Source of the DNA: CAG-1138 sp964495385
GTDB taxonomy: Bacteria > Bacillota > Clostridia > Christensenellales > CAG-917
NCBI GenBank assembly: GCA_964495385.1
Contig: CAZBVO010000019.1
Coordinates: 1 to 27,967, forward strand
Direction of reading: 5' to 3'
Length of the DNA stretch: 27,967 bases
This document shows, in pieces, positions 1-7,591 of the stretch (positions are counted from its first letter, which is position 1; every line of letters starts with the position of its first letter). The notes below the pieces were generated by a model. That model ran no database searches and was not told the origin of the DNA. It saw only the letters and a program-made list of their open reading frames with translations. A program made the position numbers and the translations under genes.

Positions 1-36
1 ATAATCCGTTTTGTTTTCCATAATTTTTACCATCAA

Positions 37-79
37 AAACGCCCCTCGAAACAGACTTTCGTCTACCAAAGGGGCGTTT
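37..79 (-). terminator. Rho-independent terminator after the SGNH hydrolase gene
   Basis: A 10-bp stem (AAACGCCCCT at 37-46 with AGGGGCGTTT at 70-79) encloses a second small hairpin (AGAC-TTTC-GTCT, 53-64). Read on the minus strand, the stem runs into a T5 tract. It lies 20 bases beyond the stop codon of the hydrolase gene, so it ends that two-gene unit. Confidence 0.85.
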
Positions 80-98
80 CATAAGTTGTAGTTTTTAG

Positions 99-902
99 TT
101 AGGCTGCTTTGCCCGGATAGTTTGCTTTGATGTACCGTGCGATTGCAGGCACCCAAACGGTGTTTATAAAGTCTTGCGTTACGTGAACACCGTCAACAAG
201 GTCTTCTGACGCATCAAACGTCAGCTCGTTAAACGTATCGAACACGTCAATTCCATACTTTCCGCACACTTCTTTAACAGGTGTAGGAAAATAATCTTTA
301 CGGCTTATGCCAAACGAATTTTCCGTCGACAAAAACGGCCAATCGAAACCGGTCATAAAGAATATCCAAGCATTAGGATAGTTTTTCTTCAATCCGGAAC
401 AAAGAATATTTAAGCCGCCGTAAAACGTATTAATGTTTGTTTCATCAATGCCACTGCCCAAATCTGTATAAGAACAATCGTTCGGCCCAAACATAACAAT
501 TATAATATCACTTACTGTCGTTATGTCGGTATACCTCAAACAACCTGCGTTATGAGCATTTACAACATCCGGATGGCACGAACAGTTGTTCGTCACACCA
601 ACCGTCGAAGAACCTTTTCCATAATTCACACAAGCAAAAGTATTCAATTGTTTGTGTAACGTTTGCGGATAAGTCACGCCACCTTTGCCCAAATAGCCGC
701 CGGCGGTCAAACTGTCGCCAAAGCAAGATATAATCACTTGCGACCAATCAACAGGCTGCTGTTCGTTTGACAGACCGTTGTCGTTGTTATCCGTATCCGG
801 TTTTTCTTGGTTGCCAAGCACAAGCACAAAAAAAGAACCGCACATGGCTATAACTAACAGCAAAACTATAATAACACTAAGTTTTCGCAAAACTTTTTCC
901 AT
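99..902 (-). CDS. Membrane-anchored SGNH/GDSL-family hydrolase
   Basis: The 267-residue protein has an N-terminal hydrophobic segment (about residues 8-30) that looks like an uncleaved signal anchor; there is no convincing lipobox. A polar linker follows, then an SGNH hydrolase domain. Block I GDSL is at 62-65 (nucleophile Ser64), block II Gly at about 95, block III GPND at 139-142 (Asn141) and block V DGVH at 237-240 (Asp237, His240). The full set of SGNH catalytic and oxyanion residues is therefore present. Family members hydrolyse esters, often acetyl groups on polysaccharides or lipids; the substrate here is unknown. It should act outside the cytoplasmic membrane. An AAAGG ribosome binding site precedes the ATG. 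The gene starts 9 bases after the upstream gene on the same strand and is probably co-transcribed with it. Confidence 0.88.
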   Translation of the reverse strand: MEKVLRKLSVIIVLLLVIAMCGSFFVLVLGNQEKPDTDNNDNGLSNEQQPVDWSQVIISCFGDSLTAGGYLGKGGVTYPQTLHKQLNTFACVNYGKGSSTVGVTNNCSCHPDVVNAHNAGCLRYTDITTVSDIIIVMFGPNDCSYTDLGSGIDETNINTFYGGLNILCSGLKKNYPNAWIFFMTGFDWPFLSTENSFGISRKDYFPTPVKEVCGKYGIDVFDTFNELTFDASEDLVDGVHVTQDFINTVWVPAIARYIKANYPGKAA

Positions 903-911
903 AAAAACCTT

Positions 912-1778
912 TTAATTATAGAATAAAATATCCGGAGTTCTATCTCTTAGCGTGCCGCCATAACTATTGTGAGATTCAACAATCAAATAAATTGCATCTG
1001 CCGGAATTTCACCATCCCAAAATGTTGTACCCGCCGTCAATACTTTTGTTTCAGGAGTAGCGAAAGCGGCATTTGACTTTAATATTGGTTCTTCGGTTAC
1101 AAAAGCAAAAATAATATTTTCACCGTCGCCCGACAAAACGACCTTAGAATAGTGTTGCTTTACGGTGCTCAAATCAATAGTATAAGAGGTAAGTTCATAT
1201 TCAGAAGAGCTTCTATAAGAGCCACCTGCATTTATTGAAAAATCATTATAAGTTGCGGTTGCTCCGGAATAATCATAAGTATACTTTTTCGGCAGTCCTT
1301 TTTGCTCCTTGTTGACTTTAATAGTCAATTGCTCTGCATACTTGCTCTTGTTAAATACGTTCATTGCGATAGCATTGCCGTCCTCATCCTCGTTGGGGGT
1401 GATGACGATTCTTGCATGAGTCGTGAAGATATCGATATCCTCACTGAACGACTTTTCCAGCACGTCGGTTTTGGATACGAAGTTGCCCAGTTCGTCGTAG
1501 AAGAATATTTGATACGTCCCTTGACTTTCAAATTCCGGAACAACAGTCAAGCCTTGACACCCGAATGCGTCCTTGGTGTAGATGCTTTCCTTGGTCTCAA
1601 CGTACTTACCGTTTTCGTCAAGTCCGCCGACGGCAAAATCCGAAGCGGAAACATCGCTCGGATTGGCATTATTTCCTGCCATTAGCACAGTTGCGTACAC
1701 AATGCCGCCTATAAGTGCGCACAACAAAAGATCTGCAACAATATAGCTCCATATTCGGTTTCTTTTGCCGTTTTGCAT
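912..1778 (-). CDS. Membrane-anchored protein of unknown function
   Basis: The 288-residue protein matches no family I recognise. It has a short basic N-terminus, one hydrophobic segment (about residues 11-34) and a long extracytoplasmic region rich in Thr, Ser, Tyr and acidic residues that looks mainly beta-stranded. There are no obvious catalytic motifs. A good AAAGGAAAG ribosome binding site lies in front of the ATG, and a promoter sits about 50 bases upstream. It is the first gene of a two-gene unit with the SGNH hydrolase, which suggests a shared role at the cell surface, such as presenting or modifying a polymer. That role is inference only. The reading frame and start are well supported; the function is not. 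Confidence 0.8.
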   Translation of the reverse strand: MQNGKRNRIWSYIVADLLLCALIGGIVYATVLMAGNNANPSDVSASDFAVGGLDENGKYVETKESIYTKDAFGCQGLTVVPEFESQGTYQIFFYDELGNFVSKTDVLEKSFSEDIDIFTTHARIVITPNEDEDGNAIAMNVFNKSKYAEQLTIKVNKEQKGLPKKYTYDYSGATATYNDFSINAGGSYRSSSEYELTSYTIDLSTVKQHYSKVVLSGDGENIIFAFVTEEPILKSNAAFATPETKVLTAGTTFWDGEIPADAIYLIVESHNSYGGTLRDRTPDILFYN

Positions 1779-1828
1779 TTTACATCTTTCCTTTTCTGTT
1801 GTGATTTACAAACCCTGTACCACATCAC

Positions 1829-1856
1829 ATTATATCATGTTTTTCGTCAAAAGCAA
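1829..1856 (-). promoter_or_regulatory. Promoter for the unknown protein/SGNH hydrolase unit
   Basis: On the minus strand, TTGCTT (1851-1856) is followed by a 16-base spacer and TATAAT (1829-1834). The predicted transcription start is roughly 40-45 bases before the first ATG. Confidence 0.65.
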
Positions 1857-1913
1857 TATGTTTTGTAGAATAACAAATTTTTAGATTCTTCCCTTATTTG
1901 TTTTGGGCAATCT

Positions 1914-1960
1914 AAAAACAACAGCCCCCAAACCATAAAACAAGTTGCAAGGCTGTTGTT
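1914..1960 (-). terminator. Terminator after the ABC transporter operon
   Basis: The 10-bp stem AACAACAGCC (1917-1926) / GGCTGTTGTT (1951-1960) is followed on the minus strand by T5. It lies 70 bases past the permease stop. The remaining intergenic DNA (1861-1912) holds only a weaker TAGATT/AATCTA hairpin. Confidence 0.8.
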
Positions 1961-2029
1961 TAACACTTAAACATTAATGTAACCGCCTGTTGCGCGCTTT
2001 ATCAAACGAGAATAAAACGGCGGTTTAAA

Positions 2030-2767
2030 TTATTGGTTGCGCATTTTTCGCTTGAAAACCAAAACTGCGGCGGCCGACAATACGGCACCGTAGGCAAGCA
2101 CTACCCAAAGATGCGGAAACATCTCGGAATACGCGCCGCTTGCGGCGGCTGTGCATAAATCAACCGCATGCGCAAACGGAAGCAAATAAGCAAAGGTTTT
2201 AAAGCCCTTTCCCACCAAGTCGAGGCTGAAAAACGTGCCGGACAGCCACGCAGTGACGTTTGTCACCAGTGTTCCGCAAATGCCTCCCACCTGTTTGTCG
2301 TTTAAAATGCTGCCGAACAAAATTCCCATGCCGACAAACACCGCTCCGCAAGGTAGCAACGTCAACATCGCAATAAGCACGCCGACGTCGGCCTTAAATC
2401 CCAACGCCAGCCCGACAACGTAGCAAACCGCACCCTGCACCAAAACAAGCGGCAACAGCGGCAGAACGTAGCCGCCTAAAAAATCCCACGCCGTCATCGG
2501 CGAACTTAAAAGCCTCTGCATCATCGAGCCGGAACGGTCCTTCGAGACGTTAAGCGCACAAAACAACGTGACGAACGACAACCCGAAAACCGTCATTGCC
2601 GGCACCAATTTCGAAATAGGAAACGGCGAAGCTTCCTCGGGCACGTTGTTTTGAATGACGGTAAACAACAGCAGAAGCACCACGGGGAATATTATGCCGA
2701 AAAACAATGTTAACGGATCTCTTGCAATCTCTTTAAAGTTTCTTTTTGCAAAAACAAGCATTCTCAT
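2030..2767 (-). CDS. ABC-2 type transporter permease
   Basis: The 245-residue integral membrane protein has a cytoplasmic N-terminal helix (AKRNFKEIARDPLTLFF) followed by about six hydrophobic segments, the usual shape of ABC-2 permeases of the drug/lantibiotic/polysaccharide export type. The ATG overlaps the stop codon of the ATPase gene (ATGA), so the two are translationally coupled. With the neighbouring ATPase it should form a simple exporter, two ATPases plus two permeases, at the cytoplasmic membrane. The cargo cannot be read from the sequence. A strong terminator follows the gene, so it is the last in the operon. Confidence 0.9.
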   Translation of the reverse strand: MRMLVFAKRNFKEIARDPLTLFFGIIFPVVLLLLFTVIQNNVPEEASPFPISKLVPAMTVFGLSFVTLFCALNVSKDRSGSMMQRLLSSPMTAWDFLGGYVLPLLPLVLVQGAVCYVVGLALGFKADVGVLIAMLTLLPCGAVFVGMGILFGSILNDKQVGGICGTLVTNVTAWLSGTFFSLDLVGKGFKTFAYLLPFAHAVDLCTAAASGAYSEMFPHLWVVLAYGAVLSAAAVLVFKRKMRNQ

Positions 2768-3498
2768 TTTACTTCCTCCGCAACAATGGAAACAAATGCT
2801 TCTTCAAAGTTTTTGGCCCCGGCAAGCCTTGTCAAATCCTCGGCGGTGCCAACCGAAAGAAGTTTTCCGTTTTTCATAATAGCTATTCGGTCCGACAGCG
2901 CTTCGGCCTCCTCCAAATAGTGCGTGGTAAGCACGACGGTAACCTTTCCTTTAAGTTTAACGATCTTTTGCCAAAGTTCTCGCCGAGCAATCACGTCCAG
3001 CCCCAAAGTCGGTTCGTCCAAAAACAGTATGCTCGGTTCCGACACCAATGCAAGCGCGATGCTCAGCCTTCGCATCATGCCACCCGACAAATTTTTTGCA
3101 CGCTTGTCGGCCTGTTCGGCAAGTCCGAATTCCTCCAAAACGGCATCGGTTTTTTGCTTTGTGCGCTCCTTGGAAAAGCCGTACACGCCGCAAATAAATT
3201 CAACGTTTTCTCGCACGGTTAAAAGCGGCGCAACGGCCGTTTCCTGCGGCGAAACGCCGATTATTTTTTTCACCTCGTTCGGCTGACTCAAAACGCTGTG
3301 GCCGCCCAAAATCGCATCTCCGCCGTCGGGCTCGAGAATGCAACTCATAATTTTTACGGTTGTGGTTTTGCCGGCGCCGTTCACCCCTAAAAGCGAAAAA
3401 AATTCGCCGTCCGAAATTTCAAGGCTCAAATTGTCCAGCGCAACGGTGTTTTTGTAACGCTTGGTAAGACTTTTAAGCACTATGCTTTTGTCCATCAT
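2764..3498 (-). CDS. ABC transporter ATP-binding protein
   Basis: The 244-residue ATPase carries every motif of an active ABC nucleotide-binding domain. These are Walker A GVNGAGKTT at 38-46, a Q-loop near SPQE (about 83-86), signature LSGGM at 137-141, Walker B ILFLDEP near 157-163 with the D-loop GLD, and the H-loop in LTTHYLEEAE. It resembles the CcmA/drug-exporter class that pairs with ABC-2 permeases. The start has an AAGGAG ribosome binding site inside the end of the regulator gene and overlaps its stop codon by four bases. The downstream permease overlaps in the same way, so the three genes are one translationally coupled operon. Confidence 0.95.
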   Translation of the reverse strand: MMDKSIVLKSLTKRYKNTVALDNLSLEISDGEFFSLLGVNGAGKTTTVKIMSCILEPDGGDAILGGHSVLSQPNEVKKIIGVSPQETAVAPLLTVRENVEFICGVYGFSKERTKQKTDAVLEEFGLAEQADKRAKNLSGGMMRRLSIALALVSEPSILFLDEPTLGLDVIARRELWQKIVKLKGKVTVVLTTHYLEEAEALSDRIAIMKNGKLLSVGTAEDLTRLAGAKNFEEAFVSIVAEEVK

Positions 3499-3722
3499 TT
3501 ATTCTCCTTGTCCGCACTCGGTTGAGCGGCGAAAATGGCCTCGGCAAACATTTTGTAATCGTTGTTGTTTACAATGGCTATGCCCTGTTTTTTGTCGGCC
3601 AACAACAAAACGTTGTCGCCCGGAACCAAGCCGAACATATCCCTCGCCTGCTTCGGAATGACTATTTGCCCCTTCTCGCCGATTTTTAAAACCGCCATAA
3701 ATTTATCTTCCGGAAATTTCAT
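3495..3722 (-). CDS. AbrB/MazE/SpoVT-like DNA-binding regulator
   Basis: The 75-residue protein carries a single swapped-hairpin AbrB domain. The diagnostic core is about residues 10-45 (KIGEKGQIVIPKQARDMFGL followed by PGDNVLLLADKK). A short C-terminal helix probably aids oligomerisation. Family members bind DNA as dimers or tetramers. As first gene of the ABC exporter operon it most likely regulates that operon, including itself. The start is fixed by a perfect AGGAGG seven bases upstream. A perfect inverted repeat lies between the promoter and this ribosome binding site. It could alternatively be an antitoxin-like protein, but no toxin adjoins it. Confidence 0.9.
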   Translation of the reverse strand: MKFPEDKFMAVLKIGEKGQIVIPKQARDMFGLVPGDNVLLLADKKQGIAIVNNNDYKMFAEAIFAAQPSADKENK

Positions 3723-3735
3723 AATACACCTCCTA

Positions 3736-3750
3736 AATTGTTCAACAATT
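3736..3750. promoter_or_regulatory. Perfect inverted repeat, putative operator of the AbrB-ABC operon
   Basis: AATTGTTCAACAATT is a perfect 7-1-7 palindrome just downstream of the -10 box and upstream of the ribosome binding site. The half-site TCAACAAT (3742-3749) recurs exactly at 3792-3799, overlapping the -35 box, 50 bp away. This suggests a two-site autoregulatory operator; which protein binds is inference. Confidence 0.5.
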
Positions 3751-3766
3751 CCTACTTATTATACAA

Positions 3767-3795
3767 ATTATACCAACAGGCAGTTGTAAAGTCAA
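3767..3795 (-). promoter_or_regulatory. Promoter of the AbrB-ABC transporter operon
   Basis: On the minus strand, TTGACT (3790-3795), a 17-base spacer and TATAAT (3767-3772) form a near-consensus sigma-A promoter about 40 bases before the regulator ATG. Confidence 0.85.
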
Positions 3796-3860
3796 CAATA
3801 TTCGGTCCGCCGCAAAACATTTTTTCATAAACTGATAACAGTTTTTTGGGAGGTCGACAG

Positions 3861-5939
3861 ATGAACGCTTTAAACAACTTCGGGAATATGGTTTTCGGCA
3901 AGGAGCAAATGAAACGATATCTCGGGAACGAACGCTACGACTGCTTTTTAAAATGTATAGAACAAAACGAGCCGCTTGCTCCCGACCTTGCCGACGACGT
4001 CGCCGAAGCCATGAAAACCTGGGCCGTAAAAAAGGGGGCAACGCACTACTCGCATTGGTTTCAGCCGCTGACGGGCATTACGGCCGAAAAACGGGAATGC
4101 TTTTTGGATTGCACAAACGGAAAGCCCGTCGTATCCTTTTGCGGAAAAAACCTAATTAAAGGCGAACCCGATGCGTCGGGATTCCCCAGCGGCGGCCTGC
4201 GAAGCACTTTCGAGGCACGAGGTTACACCATATGGGATCCGACAAGTTTTGCGTTTATAAAGGACGGTTCCCTTTGCATTCCCACCGCTTTTTGCAGTTT
4301 CGACGGGCAAGCGCTGGACAAAAAAACACCCCTTTTAAAAAGCATGCAGGCCTTAAACAAACAGGCGGTAAGGCTGCTGTCGCTTCTCGGGCGAAAAAAC
4401 GTAAAACGGGTGGACGCAATGGTCGGTGCCGAGCAGGAATATTTTTTAATAGACAAATCCGTCGCAAAACGCCGAACCGATCTTGTTTTGACCGGGCACA
4501 CCCTGTTCGGAGCAAAGCCGCCCAAAGGTCAAGACGCCGACAACCATTATTTCGGGGCTATAAAACCGCGCGTGCGTGCGTTTATGGCAGAGCTCGACAA
4601 AACCCTCTGGAGCTTGGGTGTTTACGCCAAAACCGAACATAACGAGGCGGCCCCGTCGCAACACGAACTGGCACCCGTTTTCACAACGGTCAACCTCGCC
4701 ACCGATCACAACCAGCTGATGATGGAAATCATGAAAAAAACCGCTCAAAAATACGGCTTCGTGTGCCTGTTGGACGAAAAACCTTTCGAACATATCAGCG
4801 GCAGCGGCAAACATAACAACTGGTCCGTTTGCACCGACGACGGAAAAAACCTTTTGGAACCGGGCGAAAATCCGCTGAAAAACAAGCTGTTTTTACTGTT
4901 TTTGTGCGCCGTTTTAAAAGCTGTGGACGAACGTGCCGACCTTCTGCGCGCCTCTGTTGCTTCGGCGGCAAACGACCGCCGCTTGGGCTCGAACGAGGCA
5001 CCTCCGGCCGTCTTGTCCGTGTTTTTGGGAGACGAACTGACCTCGATGCTCGAATCGGTAAAACTCGGCAAACGCTACTGCGGCAAAGCCGTTTCAAACC
5101 GTGCCGCCGACTCGGCGTTGCAAAAACTTCCGAAGGACCTGACCGACCGAAACCGCACTTCACCGTTCGCTTTCACGGGTAACAAGTTTGAATTTCGCAT
5201 GGTGGGCAGTTCCGCATCCGTTGCCAGCCCCAACATTGTTTTGAACACCGCAGTTGCCGATGCCCTGTCCGATTTTGCCGACTATTTGGAGGCGAACGGC
5301 TCCGGTCCAAGCTCCGTCGGCAAACTTTTGGCAAGCACGCTCGACAAGCATTGGCGAGTTATTTTCAACGGCAACAGCTACTCGGCCGAATGGAGCGCAG
5401 AGGCGGCCGACAGAGGGCTTCCTTCCTTTTGCGGCGCACCGGAAGCATATTCGGCAATAACTTCAAAAACAAACGTCCGCCTGTTTGAAAAACACAAAGT
5501 TTTTACCGGGCAGGAACTTGAAAGCCGCCGCGACGTTTTGCTTGAAAGCTATTGCAAATCGTTGCTGTTGGACGCCTCGACTATGCTTGACGTTTTTCAC
5601 AGGCAAATAGTTCCTGCCGTAAACGGTTACGTCGGGCAACTCGCAAACACGGCCTGCTTGCTGAAAGAGGCAAAAATCGAAACGTCGGCCACGGCGGATT
5701 TGGCCAAACGGCTTTCGGGACTTTTGAGTTCGGCCCAAAGCTTTGCCGAAAGCCTCTCGGCGGTAAGCAACAAGGCCTCGAGCCTTGGCAAAGGTCTATC
5801 GGCCGCATTGTGCTGTCAAAACGAGCTTATCCCCGCCATGAAACGACTGCGCGGCACCGTCGACACTCTCGAATGCCTGACCGACAAACGTTTGTGGCCG
5901 ATGCCGTCGTACGTCGAACTTTTGTTCGGCGATGTTTGA
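3861..5939 (+). CDS. glnN: Type III glutamine synthetase (GSIII)
   Basis: The 692-residue protein is the long, dodecameric class III glutamine synthetase, which makes glutamine from glutamate, ammonia and ATP in the cytoplasm. Class landmarks in order are THYSHWFQPLTG (61-72), the FPSGGLRSTFEARGYT segment (about 108-123), the metal-binding GAEQEYFLID (189-198), HNEAAPSQHELAP, ISGSGKHNNWS, GSNEAPPAV and NRTSPFAFTGNKFEFR. The length is normal for GSIII (about 700 residues) and far above GSI. The ATG at 3861 was chosen because GGGAGG lies just upstream; a TTG 15 bases earlier would place the ribosome binding site inside the gene. It diverges from the AbrB operon. I could not identify a convincing promoter or a terminator for it. 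Confidence 0.97.
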   Translation: MNALNNFGNMVFGKEQMKRYLGNERYDCFLKCIEQNEPLAPDLADDVAEAMKTWAVKKGATHYSHWFQPLTGITAEKRECFLDCTNGKPVVSFCGKNLIKGEPDASGFPSGGLRSTFEARGYTIWDPTSFAFIKDGSLCIPTAFCSFDGQALDKKTPLLKSMQALNKQAVRLLSLLGRKNVKRVDAMVGAEQEYFLIDKSVAKRRTDLVLTGHTLFGAKPPKGQDADNHYFGAIKPRVRAFMAELDKTLWSLGVYAKTEHNEAAPSQHELAPVFTTVNLATDHNQLMMEIMKKTAQKYGFVCLLDEKPFEHISGSGKHNNWSVCTDDGKNLLEPGENPLKNKLFLLFLCAVLKAVDERADLLRASVASAANDRRLGSNEAPPAVLSVFLGDELTSMLESVKLGKRYCGKAVSNRAADSALQKLPKDLTDRNRTSPFAFTGNKFEFRMVGSSASVASPNIVLNTAVADALSDFADYLEANGSGPSSVGKLLASTLDKHWRVIFNGNSYSAEWSAEAADRGLPSFCGAPEAYSAITSKTNVRLFEKHKVFTGQELESRRDVLLESYCKSLLLDASTMLDVFHRQIVPAVNGYVGQLANTACLLKEAKIETSATADLAKRLSGLLSSAQSFAESLSAVSNKASSLGKGLSAALCCQNELIPAMKRLRGTVDTLECLTDKRLWPMPSYVELLFGDV

Positions 5940-5946
5940 TTTGCAA

Positions 5947-5975
5947 TTGACATTCCCGACTTGGGGTGTTAAACT
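5947..5975 (+). promoter_or_regulatory. Promoter of the GH5 lipoprotein gene
   Basis: TTGACA (5947-5952), a 17-base spacer and TAAACT (5970-5975) lie 27 bases before the ATG at 6003. The gene can therefore be transcribed independently of the glutamine synthetase gene just upstream. Confidence 0.75.
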
Positions 5976-6002
5976 GTTTATATATCTTTTTGGAGAATAC
6001 TT

Positions 6003-7193
6003 ATGAAAGAAATTTTACCTGTATTTTTTGCCATTGTGTTGTGCTTTTGCGCAGCGTTTTCGTTTTGCGCCTGCAACAACCAACCGACAACGTTGACCAT
6101 GCTTCGCGCAAGCGGCAACAAGCTTGTCGATCAAAACGGAAAAACCGTGGTTCTAAAAGGCGTAAACTTGGGCGGATGGCTTGTTCAGGAAGGCTGGATG
6201 TGCCCTACCGACGCAAAAGACCAAAAAACCGCATACGAAGTTTTGGAAACACGTTTCGGCAAGGACGAATCCGACCGCCTCTTCAAAATTTACGAAGACA
6301 ACTGGATCACCGAACAAGATTTCGAAAACATCAAAAACCTCGGTTTCAACTGCATCCGTTTGCCATTCACCTACTGGAATCTTTTGGACGAAAACGACTG
6401 CTACACCGTGTTTGACCGCTTGGATTTTGCCGTAGAATGCTGCCGCAAAAACGGTTTGTATGTCATACTTGACCTGCACGGAGCAAAAGGCAGTCAAAAC
6501 GGAAAAGACCACAGCGGCGACACCTCGCAAAAGGAGCTGTTTTACAACCGCGAATATTGGGACGACACCGTTTACCTCTGGCAAAGCGTGGCCGAGCATT
6601 ACGCAGGCAACACCACGGTTGCCGCCTACGACCTGCTTAACGAACCGGAAGGCAAACTTGGCATCACCTACAACCTTCAGTTTGACTTTTACAACGATTG
6701 CTACAAAGCCATACGCGACATCGATCCCGATCACGTGATAATAATGGAATCGGTTTGGGAAGCCTCCTGTCTGCCGGATCCTGCCGAATACAACTGGGAA
6801 AACGTTATGTACGAATACCACAACTACGGGTGGGACAGCATAAACGACTTCGAGTATCAAAAGGATTTTGTTGACGGCAAAATTTCGTCCTATCTCGCAC
6901 TCGAATACTCCGTTCCGAAACTTATCGGCGAATTTACCGCTTTCGGAAACTACGACTCATGGCAATACACCATGGACGCCTACCTCGGCATAGGCGCAAG
7001 CTACACCGTTTGGACCTACAAAGTGGTTGCCGAAACAAGCAGCTGGGGCCTTTACAACGGAACGCCGGAAAAGGTGAACATTAACACCGATTCAGCCGAG
7101 GAAATAGCTCGAAAATGGGCGCAGGTCGGGACGGAAAACAGTTTTTATACCTCCGCTACTTACGACTTTTTCGCCCGTTACAATCAAAATTGA
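6003..7193 (+). CDS. GH5-family glycoside hydrolase, probable secreted lipoprotein
   Basis: The 396-residue protein begins with a hydrophobic signal sequence ending in a Cys-rich stretch. Cys24, in FCAC, is a plausible but non-ideal lipobox cysteine. The catalytic domain follows: GVNLGGWLVQEGW (53-65), IRLPFTYWN (118-126), LDLHGAKGSQNG (156-167), LLNEPEG (211-217) with acid/base Glu214, YHNYGW (272-277), and nucleophile Glu310 in LIGEF. This is the GH5 (clan GH-A) arrangement. The GGWL entry motif resembles GH5 exo-beta-1,3-glucanase-like members, so a beta-glucan substrate is likely but unproven. It should work at the outer face of the membrane. A GGAG ribosome binding site precedes the ATG. 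No terminator is visible before the SRP RNA promoter. Confidence 0.9.
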   Translation: MKEILPVFFAIVLCFCAAFSFCACNNQPTTLTMLRASGNKLVDQNGKTVVLKGVNLGGWLVQEGWMCPTDAKDQKTAYEVLETRFGKDESDRLFKIYEDNWITEQDFENIKNLGFNCIRLPFTYWNLLDENDCYTVFDRLDFAVECCRKNGLYVILDLHGAKGSQNGKDHSGDTSQKELFYNREYWDDTVYLWQSVAEHYAGNTTVAAYDLLNEPEGKLGITYNLQFDFYNDCYKAIRDIDPDHVIIMESVWEASCLPDPAEYNWENVMYEYHNYGWDSINDFEYQKDFVDGKISSYLALEYSVPKLIGEFTAFGNYDSWQYTMDAYLGIGASYTVWTYKVVAETSSWGLYNGTPEKVNINTDSAEEIARKWAQVGTENSFYTSATYDFFARYNQN

Positions 7194-7216
7194 CTTGGCC
7201 AAATAAGCAAAACCGT

Positions 7217-7245
7217 TTGACTTGACGGCCGCACTATGCTATAAT
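7217..7245 (+). promoter_or_regulatory. Promoter of the SRP RNA gene
   Basis: TTGACT (7217-7222), a 17-base spacer and a perfect TATAAT (7240-7245) lie immediately before the first base of the RNA at about 7251. This is the strong promoter expected for a stable RNA. Confidence 0.9.
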
Positions 7246-7250
7246 CAGTT

Positions 7251-7517
7251 TGCTGTGCTAGACGGGGAATTAGCGGTGCCCTGTATCTGAAACCCGCTAT
7301 ATGCAGAGTCGAATGCTTCCCGAGGCCTTTCCTATGGTTGGCCGATTTCGGTAAGGAGTGTTGATGCTAAGGTCTTGTGCAATGTCTAACTGTGAACCTG
7401 GTCAGGGCTTGACCGCAGCAGCCATAAGCAGTCCCGGACATGTGCCACAAGGTAGCTTTAGTGGAGCCACCTGCCGCGATACCGCTTCGGTGGGGATTGT
7501 CGACGGAAGATGCACAG
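7251..7517 (+). ncRNA. ffs: Signal recognition particle RNA, large Gram-positive type
   Basis: About 267 nt resemble Bacillus subtilis scRNA from end to end. The Alu domain begins TGCTGTGCTAGACGGGG, continues through TAGCGGTGCCCTGTA and CCCGAGGCC, and pairs with the 3' end (GTCGACGGAAGATGCACAG). The S domain has GAACCTGGTCAGG opposite AGCAGCCATAAGCAG, followed by ACATGTGCCACAAGGTAG. It scaffolds Ffh and delivers ribosomes to the membrane. The helix-8 tip is GCT-TGAC-CGC rather than the common GGAA tetraloop. The gene has its own promoter and terminator. The 5' end could be off by a base or two. Confidence 0.95.
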
Positions 7518-7530
7518 TTTTTTTGAAAAT

Positions 7531-7560
7531 AAAAATCCGAACGTCTGTTCGGATTTTTTG
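7531..7560. terminator. Terminator of the SRP RNA gene, usable from both strands
   Basis: ATCCGAAC (7535-7542) and GTTCGGAT (7547-7554) form a perfect stem with a four-base loop, flanked by A-runs on the left and T6 on the right. It terminates the SRP RNA on the plus strand. On the minus strand it lies just past the HAD gene stop and also ends in a T-run. Confidence 0.92.
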
Positions 7561-7591
7561 TTGCCAAATTTAAGTTTGTTTTGTCGGGTTT

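Noticed and set aside
1..21. Minus-strand ATG at 21-19 that could begin a gene running off the left edge
   Set aside because: Only seven codons are visible, the upstream sequence is a terminator hairpin, and no convincing ribosome binding site is present.
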